Shown here piece by piece: positions 43,691-51,549 of a stretch of DNA of 64,000 bases. This DNA is from a bacterium (GTDB lineage Bacteria > Arandabacterota > Arandabacteria > Arandabacterales > Arandabacteraceae): NCBI GenBank assembly GCA_029933125.1, contig JAOZOU010000005.1, positions 166,211 through 230,210 of the forward strand, given 5' to 3'. Every line of letters begins with the position of its first letter. Within the stretch, counting starts at the first letter, position 1. The position numbers were made by a program, and so were the translations under genes. The notes beneath the pieces were generated by a model, which worked only from the letters and a program-made list of their open reading frames with translations, did no database searches and was not told the DNA's origin.

Positions 43691-44726
43691 GAAGATAAGG
43701 CTAACACAGTTCTCAAGTTGCGCTGGCTGAGCCTCTAAGGTGGGTCCGGGTGACCTCGAGTTCATCCTCAAAGGGCTTAAGCCAATAGCAGACAAGCGCC
43801 TCCTTGTTGGGGCTGAGAGTCTCGACGATGCAGCAGTCTATGCGCTTGGTGAGGATGATGCCATCGTACACAGTGTCGACATCTTTACCCCTGTTGTGGA
43901 CGAGCCGCGTAGCTACGGAAGGATCGCCGCAGCAAATGCTTTAAGCGACATCTATGCGATGGGGGCAAAGCCAGTGCTCGCAGTTAATGTGCTGTGCTTT
44001 TCGGAAGAGGTCATTCCCAAATCCGTTGTGAGAGAGATTCTTAGAGGTGGCTATGAAAAAGCGGCAGAAGCTGGCGTTGCCATTGGCGGTGGCCACTCGA
44101 TTGAGGATAGAGAACTAAAGTATGGTCTGAGCGTTGTAGGGATAGTAGAGAGAAATTGCCTCATTACCAACTCAAATGCAAAGCCAGGTGATCTTCTCAT
44201 ACTTACAAAGCCTCTAGGCATAGGACTGATTACAACTGGTATCAAGTCTGGAGTGGCTCGTGCTCGAACTATTCGCAAGGTCAAAAGCATCATGGAGGAG
44301 CTCAATCTAGCTCCCTCCGAAGCGATGGTAGAGTACGGAGCGCATGCTTGCACTGACATAACTGGATTTGGCTTCCTGGGCCATGCTTTTGAGCTGGCTC
44401 AGGCCAGTGGAGTGGATCTCGAGATCGACTTCTCAAGCCTGCCTGTTATGCCTGAGGCTTATGAAATGCTGAAGGCTGAAGCAATAGCAGGTGGACTCTG
44501 GACGAATAAGGCCTACGTGATGGCACATGTCGAAACAGTTGGATTGAGTGATGATGAGGTAAACATCATGTGTGATCCTCAAACATCAGGTGGACTCCTC
44601 ATAAGCATTCCAAAGCCCGGAGCCATAGCTTTGCTTCGAGCCTTGAAGGCAAGAGGCATGGGATATGCGGCTATCGTTGGAAAAGTTCTTGCGAAAGGCA
44701 AAGGGAGGATTATAGTTAGAAAGTGA
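43683..44726 (+). CDS. selD: Selenophosphate synthase, itself a selenoprotein (Sec at codon 16)
   Basis: A 347-aa protein in which TGA at 43728-43730 is read as selenocysteine. The N-terminus reads MVEKIRLTQFSSCAG-Sec-ASKVGPGDL; in SelD this position is the catalytic Cys or Sec and Lys19 is its conserved partner. A start at GTG 43740 would remove these residues, so ATG 43683 with GAGGAACC upstream is right. ATP-site motifs include VHSVDIFTPVVDEP, AANALSDIYAMGAKP, AIGGGHSIED and CTDITGFGFLGHA. It makes monoselenophosphate from selenide and ATP. The tRNA-Sec gene follows 7 bases after the stop. Confidence 0.95.
43728..43760 (+). promoter_or_regulatory. Sec UGA codon with candidate bacterial SECIS hairpin
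   Basis: After the TGA, CTC (43733-43735) can pair with GAG (43758-43760) and GGTC (43743-43746) with GACC (43752-43755), placing a CGGGT loop 17-21 bases downstream of the TGA. Loop distance and G/U-rich loop fit known bacterial SECIS elements, which bind SelB. The fold was drawn by hand, so its detail is uncertain. Confidence 0.55.
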
Positions 44727-44733
44727 GTGTTTA

Positions 44734-44830
44734 GGGAATGGATGGGTTCTGGTGGACCTCAAGGACTTCAAATCCTTTGTCGGGTGCGAGGAGCATCCGA
44801 GGTGGGTTCGATTCCCACACATTCCCGCCA
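44734..44830 (+). tRNA. selC: tRNA-Sec (anticodon TCA)
   Basis: This 97-base RNA has acceptor stem GGGAATG/CATTCCC with discriminator G and encoded CCA. It has a 6-bp D stem GGGTTC/GGACCT with loop TGGT, as is specific to tRNA-Sec, and an anticodon arm GGACTTCAAATCC with anticodon TCA. Its long variable arm is CGGGTGC-GAGGA-GCATCCG (7 bp) and its T arm GTGGG-TTCGATT-CCCAC. Position 8, usually paired in the 8-bp acceptor, is a G facing A. It lies 7 bases after selD and probably shares its transcript. Confidence 0.97.
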
Positions 44831-44847
44831 TCTGGGGAGGCTGAAGT

Positions 44848-45357
44848 TTGAAGATCTGTGTGATAATAGTGGTCACAGTGGCAGCTTTGCTTATTCTTTC
44901 CTCGAGGCTTCTGGCAGATGACGGGAGCATTACGCTCGATGAGCAATCCCGCCAGGACAGCACAAATGCTTCCCCCGCATTTATTCCCAGAATGGGCATT
45001 GATTACAGTCTTGAGAAACCCAATTTCAGGCATTCGCCCAGGCGTAGCGTCATTCTTTCTGCAATCCTGCCCGGTCTTGGCCAAGCTGACAATGGGAGAT
45101 GGGCAAAGGCTACATCTTTTGTAGTTATTGGCTCACTCCTTGTTGCAAAGATAGCAGTCGAGTCGCAAAGAGCCGATAGATACCTCTATCTTTCCCGCCA
45201 TGCGGCATCCGATGAGGAAGCCGAAGCTCTCTACGGAGCTTATACCGACCATTTTGACCGTAGAGATCGGTTCATCTGGTGGGCTGTTGGCTTCTGGATT
45301 TACAATATGCTGGATGCCTATGTAGATGGCCATCTCTTTGGATTCTCCCGTCAGTAA
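44848..45357 (+). CDS. DUF5683-like membrane protein
   Basis: A 169-aa protein from TTG 44848 with GGGGAGG upstream. Residues 1-23 form a signal peptide or membrane anchor (CVIIVVTVAALLILSSRLLA). The middle carries SVILSAILPGLGQADNGRWA, the hallmark of DUF5683-type proteins, and WWAVGFWIYNMLDAYVDGHL near the end forms a second hydrophobic segment. Proteins of this family are cell-envelope associated and uncharacterised. It starts 17 bases after tRNA-Sec and lies 35 bases before lepB, so it is between selenium genes and envelope/secretion genes in one transcript. Confidence 0.8.
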   Translation: MKICVIIVVTVAALLILSSRLLADDGSITLDEQSRQDSTNASPAFIPRMGIDYSLEKPNFRHSPRRSVILSAILPGLGQADNGRWAKATSFVVIGSLLVAKIAVESQRADRYLYLSRHAASDEEAEALYGAYTDHFDRRDRFIWWAVGFWIYNMLDAYVDGHLFGFSRQ

Positions 45358-45392
45358 TCAAGCACCGATGGCTTTTTCGCTGGAGGAAAGAA

Positions 45393-46034
45393 ATGAAATC
45401 CAAGAAGACAAAAAGGACTTCTAAAGATATCAAGCAAACCAAGAAACAAGTGCGCAAAGATGTAGCAAAGGAATGGATCAAATCCATTCTTTTTGCGCTT
45501 GTTCTGGCTCTTCTTGTGCGTGCAACTGCTGTCCAGGCATTTCGTATACCAAGCGGCTCAATGGAGGATACCCTGCTGATTGGCGATTTTCTGCTTGTTA
45601 ACAAGTTCATCTATGGCAGCCACATCCCGTTTACCAATATAAGGCTACCTGCAATTACCCAACCCAAGCGTGGCGATATTATTGTCTTTCGGCATCCAAC
45701 AGAGGGAAAAGACTTCATCAAACGCTGTATAGGTCTTCCGGGCGATACCGTTGAGATCAGAAATGACGTAGTCTATATCAATGGAAAGCCTCTTGACGAA
45801 CCCTACAAAACACTTCGAGGTGTTGGTGGGGTCTCTTCCAATTTCGGACCAGTTGTTGTACCCGAAGGGCACCTCTTTGTCCTGGGAGACAACCGGCATA
45901 ACAGCTACGATAGCCGCTCCTGGGGTCCTTTAGATATGAAATACGTTAAGGGCAAGGCAATGGTTATTTACTTCTCTTGGGATAGAAGAAGGCATATACC
46001 GAGATTCAAAAGATTTGGAAAGCTCATAAGGTAG
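45393..46034 (+). CDS. lepB: Signal peptidase I
   Basis: About 214 aa from ATG 45393 with TGGAGGAAAG upstream. A Lys-rich cytoplasmic head (MKSKKTKRTSKDIKQTKKQV) is followed by one membrane helix (SILFALVLALLVRATAVQAF). The catalytic Ser is in PSGSMEDTLLIGDF and the general-base Lys in GKDFIKRCIGLPGD. GDNRHNSYDSRSWGP is the conserved C-terminal box. It removes signal peptides from exported proteins at the outer face of the inner membrane. lepA follows after 4 bases, an order seen in many bacteria. Confidence 0.95.
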   Translation: MKSKKTKRTSKDIKQTKKQVRKDVAKEWIKSILFALVLALLVRATAVQAFRIPSGSMEDTLLIGDFLLVNKFIYGSHIPFTNIRLPAITQPKRGDIIVFRHPTEGKDFIKRCIGLPGDTVEIRNDVVYINGKPLDEPYKTLRGVGGVSSNFGPVVVPEGHLFVLGDNRHNSYDSRSWGPLDMKYVKGKAMVIYFSWDRRRHIPRFKRFGKLIR

Positions 46035-46038
46035 CCGC

Positions 46039-47835
46039 ATGAGCACAAGGCATATCAGGAATTTCTGCATAATAGCTCATATTGATCATGGTAAGTCAAC
46101 CCTGGCTGATAGATTGCTGGAGCTCACCTCGACCATTCCACAAAGGGAAATGCGTGATCAGGTTCTCGATAACATGCCTCTTGAAAGAGAGCGAGGTATA
46201 ACCATAAAGAGTCATGCCATAACGATGTACTATCGCCTGGATGGGAAGCTCTTTGAGCTCAATCTCATCGATACACCTGGTCATGTCGATTTCACCTATG
46301 AAGTCTCGAGAAGCCTTGCAGCATGCGAAGGTGCAATTCTCCTTGTAGACGCCTCCCAGGGAGTCGAGGCACAAACACTGAGCAATCTCTACATGGCAAT
46401 AGAGAACAATCTTGAGATTGTACCAGTTCTTAACAAAATTGACCTTAAGGCAGCGAGGGTTGAACAGGTTGCTCAGCAAATATGCGAAGTTCTCGGTGGT
46501 TCCCCCGATGATGTTCTCAAAGTAAGTGCAAAGGAGGGCTGGGGAGTTGAGCATCTCCTCGCCGAACTCATAAGACGCATCCCGCCACCAGGGGGTGATA
46601 ACGGGAAACCTCTGAGAGCCTTGATATTCGATTCAACATTCGACCAATATCGTGGAGCTGTGGCCTACGTTAGGGTTTTTGACGGCTGTCTTAGAACGGG
46701 CATGAAGATCAAACTTCTTTCAACAGGCAGAATCTATGAGGTTATGGAGGTGGGGATATTCCAGCTCAAGATGGTCCCCAGGGACGAACTTGTTGCTGGA
46801 GAGGTTGGCTACATGGTCGCTGGCATAAAGAACATTGTCGATGCCAATGTCGGCGACACCATAGTCGAGGCAGATGATGAAAAGTCGGAGCCGTTGCCAG
46901 GATATAGACGCCTCAAGCCTATGGTTTACAGTGGCCTCTATCCTACAGATGGAGAGAATTTTGAGCTTCTTCGCGAAGCTCTCCTCAAGCTGAGACTCAA
47001 TGATGCAGCCCTTAGTTTTGAACCCGAGACCTCACAGGCTCTCGGTTTTGGCTTCAGATGTGGTTTCCTTGGATTGCTTCACATGGAAATCGTACAGGAG
47101 CGCCTCGAGCGAGAATATGGTCTGAGCTTGATAGCGACTGTTCCAAGTGTCAAATACAGAGTGATACTTAAAGATGGATCGAGCGTCGAGGTTGAGAATC
47201 CAGCAAGCTTGCCAGATCCGGCGAACATTGAGCATATTGAAGAACCATTTGTGAGCGCCCAGATCGTTACCCCTATTGAATACATTGATCCCCTGATGCG
47301 GCTTGTTAAGGAAAGGCGGGGGACATATGAGCGCTCAGAGATCCTGGATTCCAAACGTACGCTTGTCGTATGCAGTCTGCCCCTTGCTGAGATACTGGTT
47401 GACTTCCATGATAGGGTTAAATCCTTAAGTAAAGGCTATGCATCGTTTGACTACGACTTCAGCGGCTACCGACCTTCTAAGCTTGTCAAACTCGATGTTC
47501 TCGTCAACGGCGATCCCGTTGATGCTCTTTCGGTCATCGTTCATAAGGATAAGGTTTACCGCTGGGGGAAACAGATTGTAAGCAGGTTGAAGGACCTCAT
47601 ACCCCGCCAGCTTTTCCAGGTGGTAATTCAGGCTGCGGTTGGCTCAAGGGTTATAGCCCGTGAGACCATAAGCCCATTGAGAAAGAATGTTACTGCCAAG
47701 TGCTACGGCGGTGACATAACTCGGAAGCGAAAGCTTCTCGAGCGCCAGCGTGAGGGCAAGCGCCGTATGAAGAGTATCGGCAGGGTGACCATACCTCAGG
47801 AGGCTTTCCTCTATCTGCTGAGAGTCGAGAGATGA
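46039..47835 (+). CDS. lepA: Elongation factor 4 (LepA)
   Basis: A 598-aa translational GTPase of exactly the usual size. G1 is HIDHGKSTLADRLLE, the switch region RERGITIKSHAIT, G3 DTPGHVDFTYEVSR and G4 PVLNKIDLKAA. The typical LepA C-terminus has the VIQAAVGSRVIARETI and NVTAKCYGGDITRKRKLLE boxes. It associates with ribosomes and affects initiation or stalled elongation. It is between lepB and hemW, each 4 bases away. Confidence 0.97.
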   Translation: MSTRHIRNFCIIAHIDHGKSTLADRLLELTSTIPQREMRDQVLDNMPLERERGITIKSHAITMYYRLDGKLFELNLIDTPGHVDFTYEVSRSLAACEGAILLVDASQGVEAQTLSNLYMAIENNLEIVPVLNKIDLKAARVEQVAQQICEVLGGSPDDVLKVSAKEGWGVEHLLAELIRRIPPPGGDNGKPLRALIFDSTFDQYRGAVAYVRVFDGCLRTGMKIKLLSTGRIYEVMEVGIFQLKMVPRDELVAGEVGYMVAGIKNIVDANVGDTIVEADDEKSEPLPGYRRLKPMVYSGLYPTDGENFELLREALLKLRLNDAALSFEPETSQALGFGFRCGFLGLLHMEIVQERLEREYGLSLIATVPSVKYRVILKDGSSVEVENPASLPDPANIEHIEEPFVSAQIVTPIEYIDPLMRLVKERRGTYERSEILDSKRTLVVCSLPLAEILVDFHDRVKSLSKGYASFDYDFSGYRPSKLVKLDVLVNGDPVDALSVIVHKDKVYRWGKQIVSRLKDLIPRQLFQVVIQAAVGSRVIARETISPLRKNVTAKCYGGDITRKRKLLERQREGKRRMKSIGRVTIPQEAFLYLLRVER

Positions 47836-47839
47836 TCCC

Positions 47840-48982
47840 ATGGCAGGTCTCTATGTTCACATCCCTTTCTGTTTAAGCAAATGCCGCTACTGTGGCTTCT
47901 ATTCAGAAGGAGGCAACTCTTTCATCCCCCATGCCTATATCGCTGCTCTTAAGAAGGATTCTCTCAGGGAGGCACCACTCTGGAAGGATCACACCTTCAG
48001 ATCTGTCTATATAGGCGGGGGTACACCTTCACTTCTTGCGTCACACGAGCTTGCGGACTTACTCAATCACCTGGGGCAGAATTACAATCTTCAAGATGCC
48101 GAGATAACAGTTGAGGTCAATCCCGCCACAATCGACCGTATGAGGTTTGAAGGATACCTCAGGGCAGGTGTCAATCGAATAAGCATTGGTGTTCAGTCAC
48201 TCATAAGCCATGAGCTCATCTTCCTTGAGAGGAGGCATAATCCAACCCAGGCCCGTGCTCTCCTAAAGTGGGCAAGTGATTTTTCAGATCTGAGCGTAAG
48301 TGCAGACATAATCATAGGTATTCCAGGTCAGACAAGGGATAGCCTCACCTGGACGCTTGATGTGGTGCTTAACTATGTTGATCACCTATCCTGCTATATG
48401 CTTTCAATCGATAAGGGTACAAGACTTTATCGCGATGTCAAAGGCGGTAAGGTCAAGCTACCTTCAGATGATCAACTTGTTAGGCTCTATCGTCTAACCG
48501 ACACACTCATTGAAGAGCATAGCTTTGTTCATTATGAGGTTTCTAACTGGGCAAAGCCCGGGCACGAGTCAATTCATAACCTGAATTACTGGTCGTGTGG
48601 AGAATACCTGGGTATCGGGGCTGGAGCGCATTCCCATCTTTGCGGCAGGCGATACATGCGAGTAAGTGATTGGAAGACCTATGTTGATCTTGTCGAAAGT
48701 GGAAGGAGCACCATCACAATGGAGGAATGTCTTACTGATGAGCAGAAAGCAATTGAGAGAGTAATGCTCGCACTTAGAACTTCACACGGCCTTAAGGTTG
48801 ATGACTTTGAAGGTATGTTTAACAAACATGCCCTGAAGCTCCTTGATGATCTCATTCTCCGGGGGCTACTTATCAAAAGTGGTGAAAATCTATTACTTTC
48901 ACCAAGCGGTATGCTTTTGGAATGTGAAATTGCGAAAATGCTTGTCTCTGAGCTCGCCTCACCTCAAGTACTTTTAGCATAA
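47840..48982 (+). CDS. hemW: HemW, haem chaperone / radical SAM coproporphyrinogen dehydrogenase-like
   Basis: A 380-aa radical SAM protein of HemW length. It begins AGLYVHIPFCLSKCRYCGF with the CxxxCxxC cluster motif, then YIGGGTPSLL, INRISIGVQSLISHE and ADIIIGIPGQTRDS, and later HNLNYWSCGEYLGIGAGAHS. HemW proteins hand haem to respiratory proteins, unlike HemN which makes protoporphyrin; the length and lack of the HemN N-terminal extension favour HemW. The lepA-hemW-(hrcA) order is conserved in many bacteria. Confidence 0.92.
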   Translation: MAGLYVHIPFCLSKCRYCGFYSEGGNSFIPHAYIAALKKDSLREAPLWKDHTFRSVYIGGGTPSLLASHELADLLNHLGQNYNLQDAEITVEVNPATIDRMRFEGYLRAGVNRISIGVQSLISHELIFLERRHNPTQARALLKWASDFSDLSVSADIIIGIPGQTRDSLTWTLDVVLNYVDHLSCYMLSIDKGTRLYRDVKGGKVKLPSDDQLVRLYRLTDTLIEEHSFVHYEVSNWAKPGHESIHNLNYWSCGEYLGIGAGAHSHLCGRRYMRVSDWKTYVDLVESGRSTITMEECLTDEQKAIERVMLALRTSHGLKVDDFEGMFNKHALKLLDDLILRGLLIKSGENLLLSPSGMLLECEIAKMLVSELASPQVLLA

Positions 48983-49068
48983 AGCCTTTGGGCTATACCG
49001 CCGATACTGCTTTTAAGGGAGGTCTAGGAAAATCCAGAGTAAGGACTTGCAACCCTTCGGAGGATGAC

Positions 49069-50043
49069 GTGAAAACAGAAGGGCTAGGCCGCCGTGGCAT
49101 GCGCCCATTGCTTGGGTGCTTGATGGTACTCGTCTGCTGGCTTGGCTTCGATCAAGCCACGGCTGCTAACATAAAGGTAGCAGTAGTTGAAACAAGGAAG
49201 ATAAAAGCTTACGATCTCGCCCTTCGTGGTTTCACAGACGTAATGAAGCGTTATGGTTATGAGCCTGAGTTCATAGAGTATGACCTTGGAAGTCAGAAGC
49301 TTTCCGCCGAGGAGTTGCGAGCAAATGTTGAAAGTAGCAAAGTCGATATTATACTTGCTCTTGGAACAACAGCAGCTCGCTTGGTGAAAGATGCTCATGC
49401 TCGAGTGCCTTCAGTATTCTCCATGGTAAGTGAGCCAGCTCAGAGTGGGCTTCTCAATGCTGGCGCAAATCAGGGTACACCAATGACAGGTGTATGCCTT
49501 GATGTTCCGGTTGAGCAACAGTTTAAAGCTTTGCTTGAGGTTGTTCCAAAAGCAAGAAAGGTTGGTGTAATCTACAACCCTGACGAATCAGCTTTCATTG
49601 TCGATGAAGCCATGAAAGCAGCCAATCGCGTTGGGCTAGGGCTCGTAACCTATCCTGTTCACTCTGAAGCCGAAGTTCCTGATGGGCTCAACCATCTTCG
49701 CCCACGGATAGATGCTCTCTGGCTTATAGGTGATAGAACTGTTCTGACAACCCAATCACTCCAGTACGTCTTCCTGTTTGCCTTCCAGACGAATCTACCC
49801 CTGATGGGACTTTCAGAGCATTTTGTGAGGATGGGAGCTTTGCTTGCAGTTGGTCCTGACTATGAAGATGTTGGTAGGCAATCCGGGGAAATAGCTGCCA
49901 GAATACTGAGGGGAAGTGATCCTGAGGAGGTGCCGGTGGCAAGCCCACGCAAGGTTCAACTTTCATTGAATCTCAGGACAGCCGAGATCATTGGTTTAAG
50001 CATTCCCGATACAGTCATAAGAAAAGCTGCGGCTGTCTACTGA
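49069..50043 (+). CDS. ABC transporter substrate-binding protein (TrpX-like family)
   Basis: About 324 aa from GTG 49069, chosen for GGAGGATGAC directly upstream. A signal peptide covers residues ~1-32 (GMRPLLGCLMVLVCWLGFDQ). The periplasmic binding fold shows IKVAVVETRKIKAYDLALRG, VDIILALGTTAARLVKD, FSMVSEPAQSGLL, VGVIYNPDESAF and IDALWLIGDRTVLT. The family includes tryptophan- and other aromatic-compound binding proteins. No permease or ATPase gene is adjacent, so it is an orphan and may work with a distant transporter or as a sensor. Confidence 0.82.
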   Translation: MKTEGLGRRGMRPLLGCLMVLVCWLGFDQATAANIKVAVVETRKIKAYDLALRGFTDVMKRYGYEPEFIEYDLGSQKLSAEELRANVESSKVDIILALGTTAARLVKDAHARVPSVFSMVSEPAQSGLLNAGANQGTPMTGVCLDVPVEQQFKALLEVVPKARKVGVIYNPDESAFIVDEAMKAANRVGLGLVTYPVHSEAEVPDGLNHLRPRIDALWLIGDRTVLTTQSLQYVFLFAFQTNLPLMGLSEHFVRMGALLAVGPDYEDVGRQSGEIAARILRGSDPEEVPVASPRKVQLSLNLRTAEIIGLSIPDTVIRKAAAVY

Positions 50044-50110
50044 GGAGATCTCACCTCGCCAATCTCGGGGTTTCAAAGCTCTCTGAAGCTCTTTCGCCTC
50101 CTTAACTTCC

Positions 50111-50139
50111 TTGACACATCACGGGGATGGTATTAACTT
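50111..50139 (+). promoter_or_regulatory. Promoter of the hrcA-dnaK operon
   Basis: TTGACA at 50111-50116, 17 bases, TAACTT at 50134-50139, the same pair as before tRNA-Phe. The CIRCE operator begins 4 bases downstream and so covers the transcription start. Confidence 0.55.
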
Positions 50140-50143
50140 GGTT

Positions 50144-50170
50144 TTAGCACTCCTGGGCTTAGAGTGCTAA
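50144..50170 (+). promoter_or_regulatory. CIRCE operator (HrcA binding site)
   Basis: TTAGCACTC (50144-50152), nine bases, GAGTGCTAA (50162-50170): a perfect match to the CIRCE inverted repeat. HrcA bound here would block the operon until heat stress inactivates it. Confidence 0.97.
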
Positions 50171-50180
50171 GGAAGGCATT

Positions 50181-50945
50181 ATGGATCAGCGACTTGAGAG
50201 CGTGCTCGAGGCAGTGATAAGAAGCTACATTAGCGACGGGCGTCCTGTCGCATCGAAACATATAGCAGCATCAAGGTTTTCTCTGAGCTCGGCAAGCATA
50301 AGGAATATGATGGCGAAGCTTGAGCGAAAAGGGTTTCTTTACAAGCCTCACACTTCGGCTGGCCGTATCCCTACTGACAGGGGCTATCGTTACTATGTTG
50401 ATTGGCTCACTGGCCAGGCAAATCTGAGCTCAAGGGAGAAGCGGACCATAGCAAGAGCCATTCAGCGCGGCAAGACTACAGGGGCTCTTATGAGAAATGT
50501 TGCGCAGGTTATCGGTTCCCTATCGGGCCAGATCTGTATCATCCTTTCATCTCTCCGGGATGAGAAAATCAAGACGATGGACTTGGGAGCCGCAAGCTGT
50601 CTTGAAGATGATGGATGCTGGATCTATGGAAGGGATAGCATAATTGGAAGACTAGGAAGTATGGTCGAAACACGCGATCTCTTGCGTGTACTTGATAATC
50701 CACAAGAGCTCAGGAAAGCCATGCTTGGAGCTGACGGTGGGGAGGGTATTCTTATTGGGAGAGAGAATTCCGCAAAGGGCATGCATGGATGTAGCCTTGT
50801 CTGGTCTTGCTATGAAGCTGGAAGCGCAAGGGGTGTAATTGCTATTGTCGGACCTAAGCGTATGGAGTATGAAAGAATGATGGCTTTAGTGAGGTATGCT
50901 TCTGAGTATCTCACCATGTATTTCGAGCGAAAAGGAGGAATGTAG
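50181..50945 (+). CDS. hrcA: Heat-inducible transcription repressor HrcA (compact form)
   Basis: A 254-aa protein with the HrcA winged helix at the N-terminus (RSYISDGRPVASKHIA, SSASIRNMMAKLERKGFLYK, PHTSAGRIPTDRGYRYYVD) and a shortened C-terminal half ending GVIAIVGPKRMEYERMMALV. Typical HrcA is about 340 aa; most of the central segment between the DNA-binding domain and the C-terminal domain seems to be missing here. It binds the CIRCE site upstream and represses its own operon. It is followed by grpE. Confidence 0.92.
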   Translation: MDQRLESVLEAVIRSYISDGRPVASKHIAASRFSLSSASIRNMMAKLERKGFLYKPHTSAGRIPTDRGYRYYVDWLTGQANLSSREKRTIARAIQRGKTTGALMRNVAQVIGSLSGQICIILSSLRDEKIKTMDLGAASCLEDDGCWIYGRDSIIGRLGSMVETRDLLRVLDNPQELRKAMLGADGGEGILIGRENSAKGMHGCSLVWSCYEAGSARGVIAIVGPKRMEYERMMALVRYASEYLTMYFERKGGM

Positions 50946-50949
50946 AGCG

Positions 50950-51534
50950 GTGGCTGATAGCAACAATCATAACAAGTCTCAGGAAATCCCGGTCGAGGAC
51001 TCCCAGAATCATAAGCAAGGAGCTGAGGAGCGGTCTGGGAGACGTATCACGAAAAAGGAGCTTCAACAAAAGATTGAAGATCTGTCTCAGGAACTCGAGC
51101 AGGTGAGAGCAGAGCTTGAGGATACGAAGGATAAGTTCCTCAGGAGCCTTGCTGACTTTGATAATTATCGCAAACGAGTGGCTCGTGAAAGGGAGGAACT
51201 AACACGCTGCGCGAATGAGGAACTTATCAAGCGGTTGCTCGAAGTCGTTGACAATATCGAGAGAGCCCTCGAGGCAGCTCGAAAAACTCAGGATTTTGAG
51301 GGTTTCAAAAAGGGTATAGAACTCATTTATGAGCATCTCAAGGAGATTCTTTCAAAGGAGGGTTTGTGTCCCATTGAGTGTCTTGGAAAGGGCTTCGATC
51401 CTAACTTCCACGAGGCTGTGATGATGCTTGAGAAGGACGGTGTCGAATCTGGGAAAGTTGTTGAAGAAGTGCAGAAAGGCTACACCCTAAACGGTAGGGT
51501 CATAAGACCAAGCAAGGTTATTGTATCAAAATAG
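50950..51534 (+). CDS. grpE: Nucleotide exchange factor GrpE
   Basis: About 195 aa from GTG 50950, just after the hrcA stop (GGAGGAATG lies upstream). The acidic, disordered head is followed by a long coiled coil (ELQQKIEDLSQELEQVRAEL) and then FLRSLADFDNYRKRVARERE and VVDNIERALEAAR, with the C-terminal GFDPNFHEAVMM and GYTLNGRVIRPSKV of the beta domain. It drives ADP release from DnaK. Length is normal. Confidence 0.95.
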   Translation: MADSNNHNKSQEIPVEDSQNHKQGAEERSGRRITKKELQQKIEDLSQELEQVRAELEDTKDKFLRSLADFDNYRKRVAREREELTRCANEELIKRLLEVVDNIERALEAARKTQDFEGFKKGIELIYEHLKEILSKEGLCPIECLGKGFDPNFHEAVMMLEKDGVESGKVVEEVQKGYTLNGRVIRPSKVIVSK

Positions 51535-51549
51535 ACCTGGAGGACCAAG

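Noticed and set aside
43740-44726. selD beginning at GTG 43740
   Set aside because: It would remove the catalytic Sec/Cys and Lys that every SelD needs; the frame continues upstream through TGA to a good ATG with SD at 43683.
45279-45392. Longer N-terminus for signal peptidase
   Set aside because: It lies inside the DUF5683-like gene in another frame; TGGAGGAAAG before ATG 45393 and the usual Lys-rich head decide the start.
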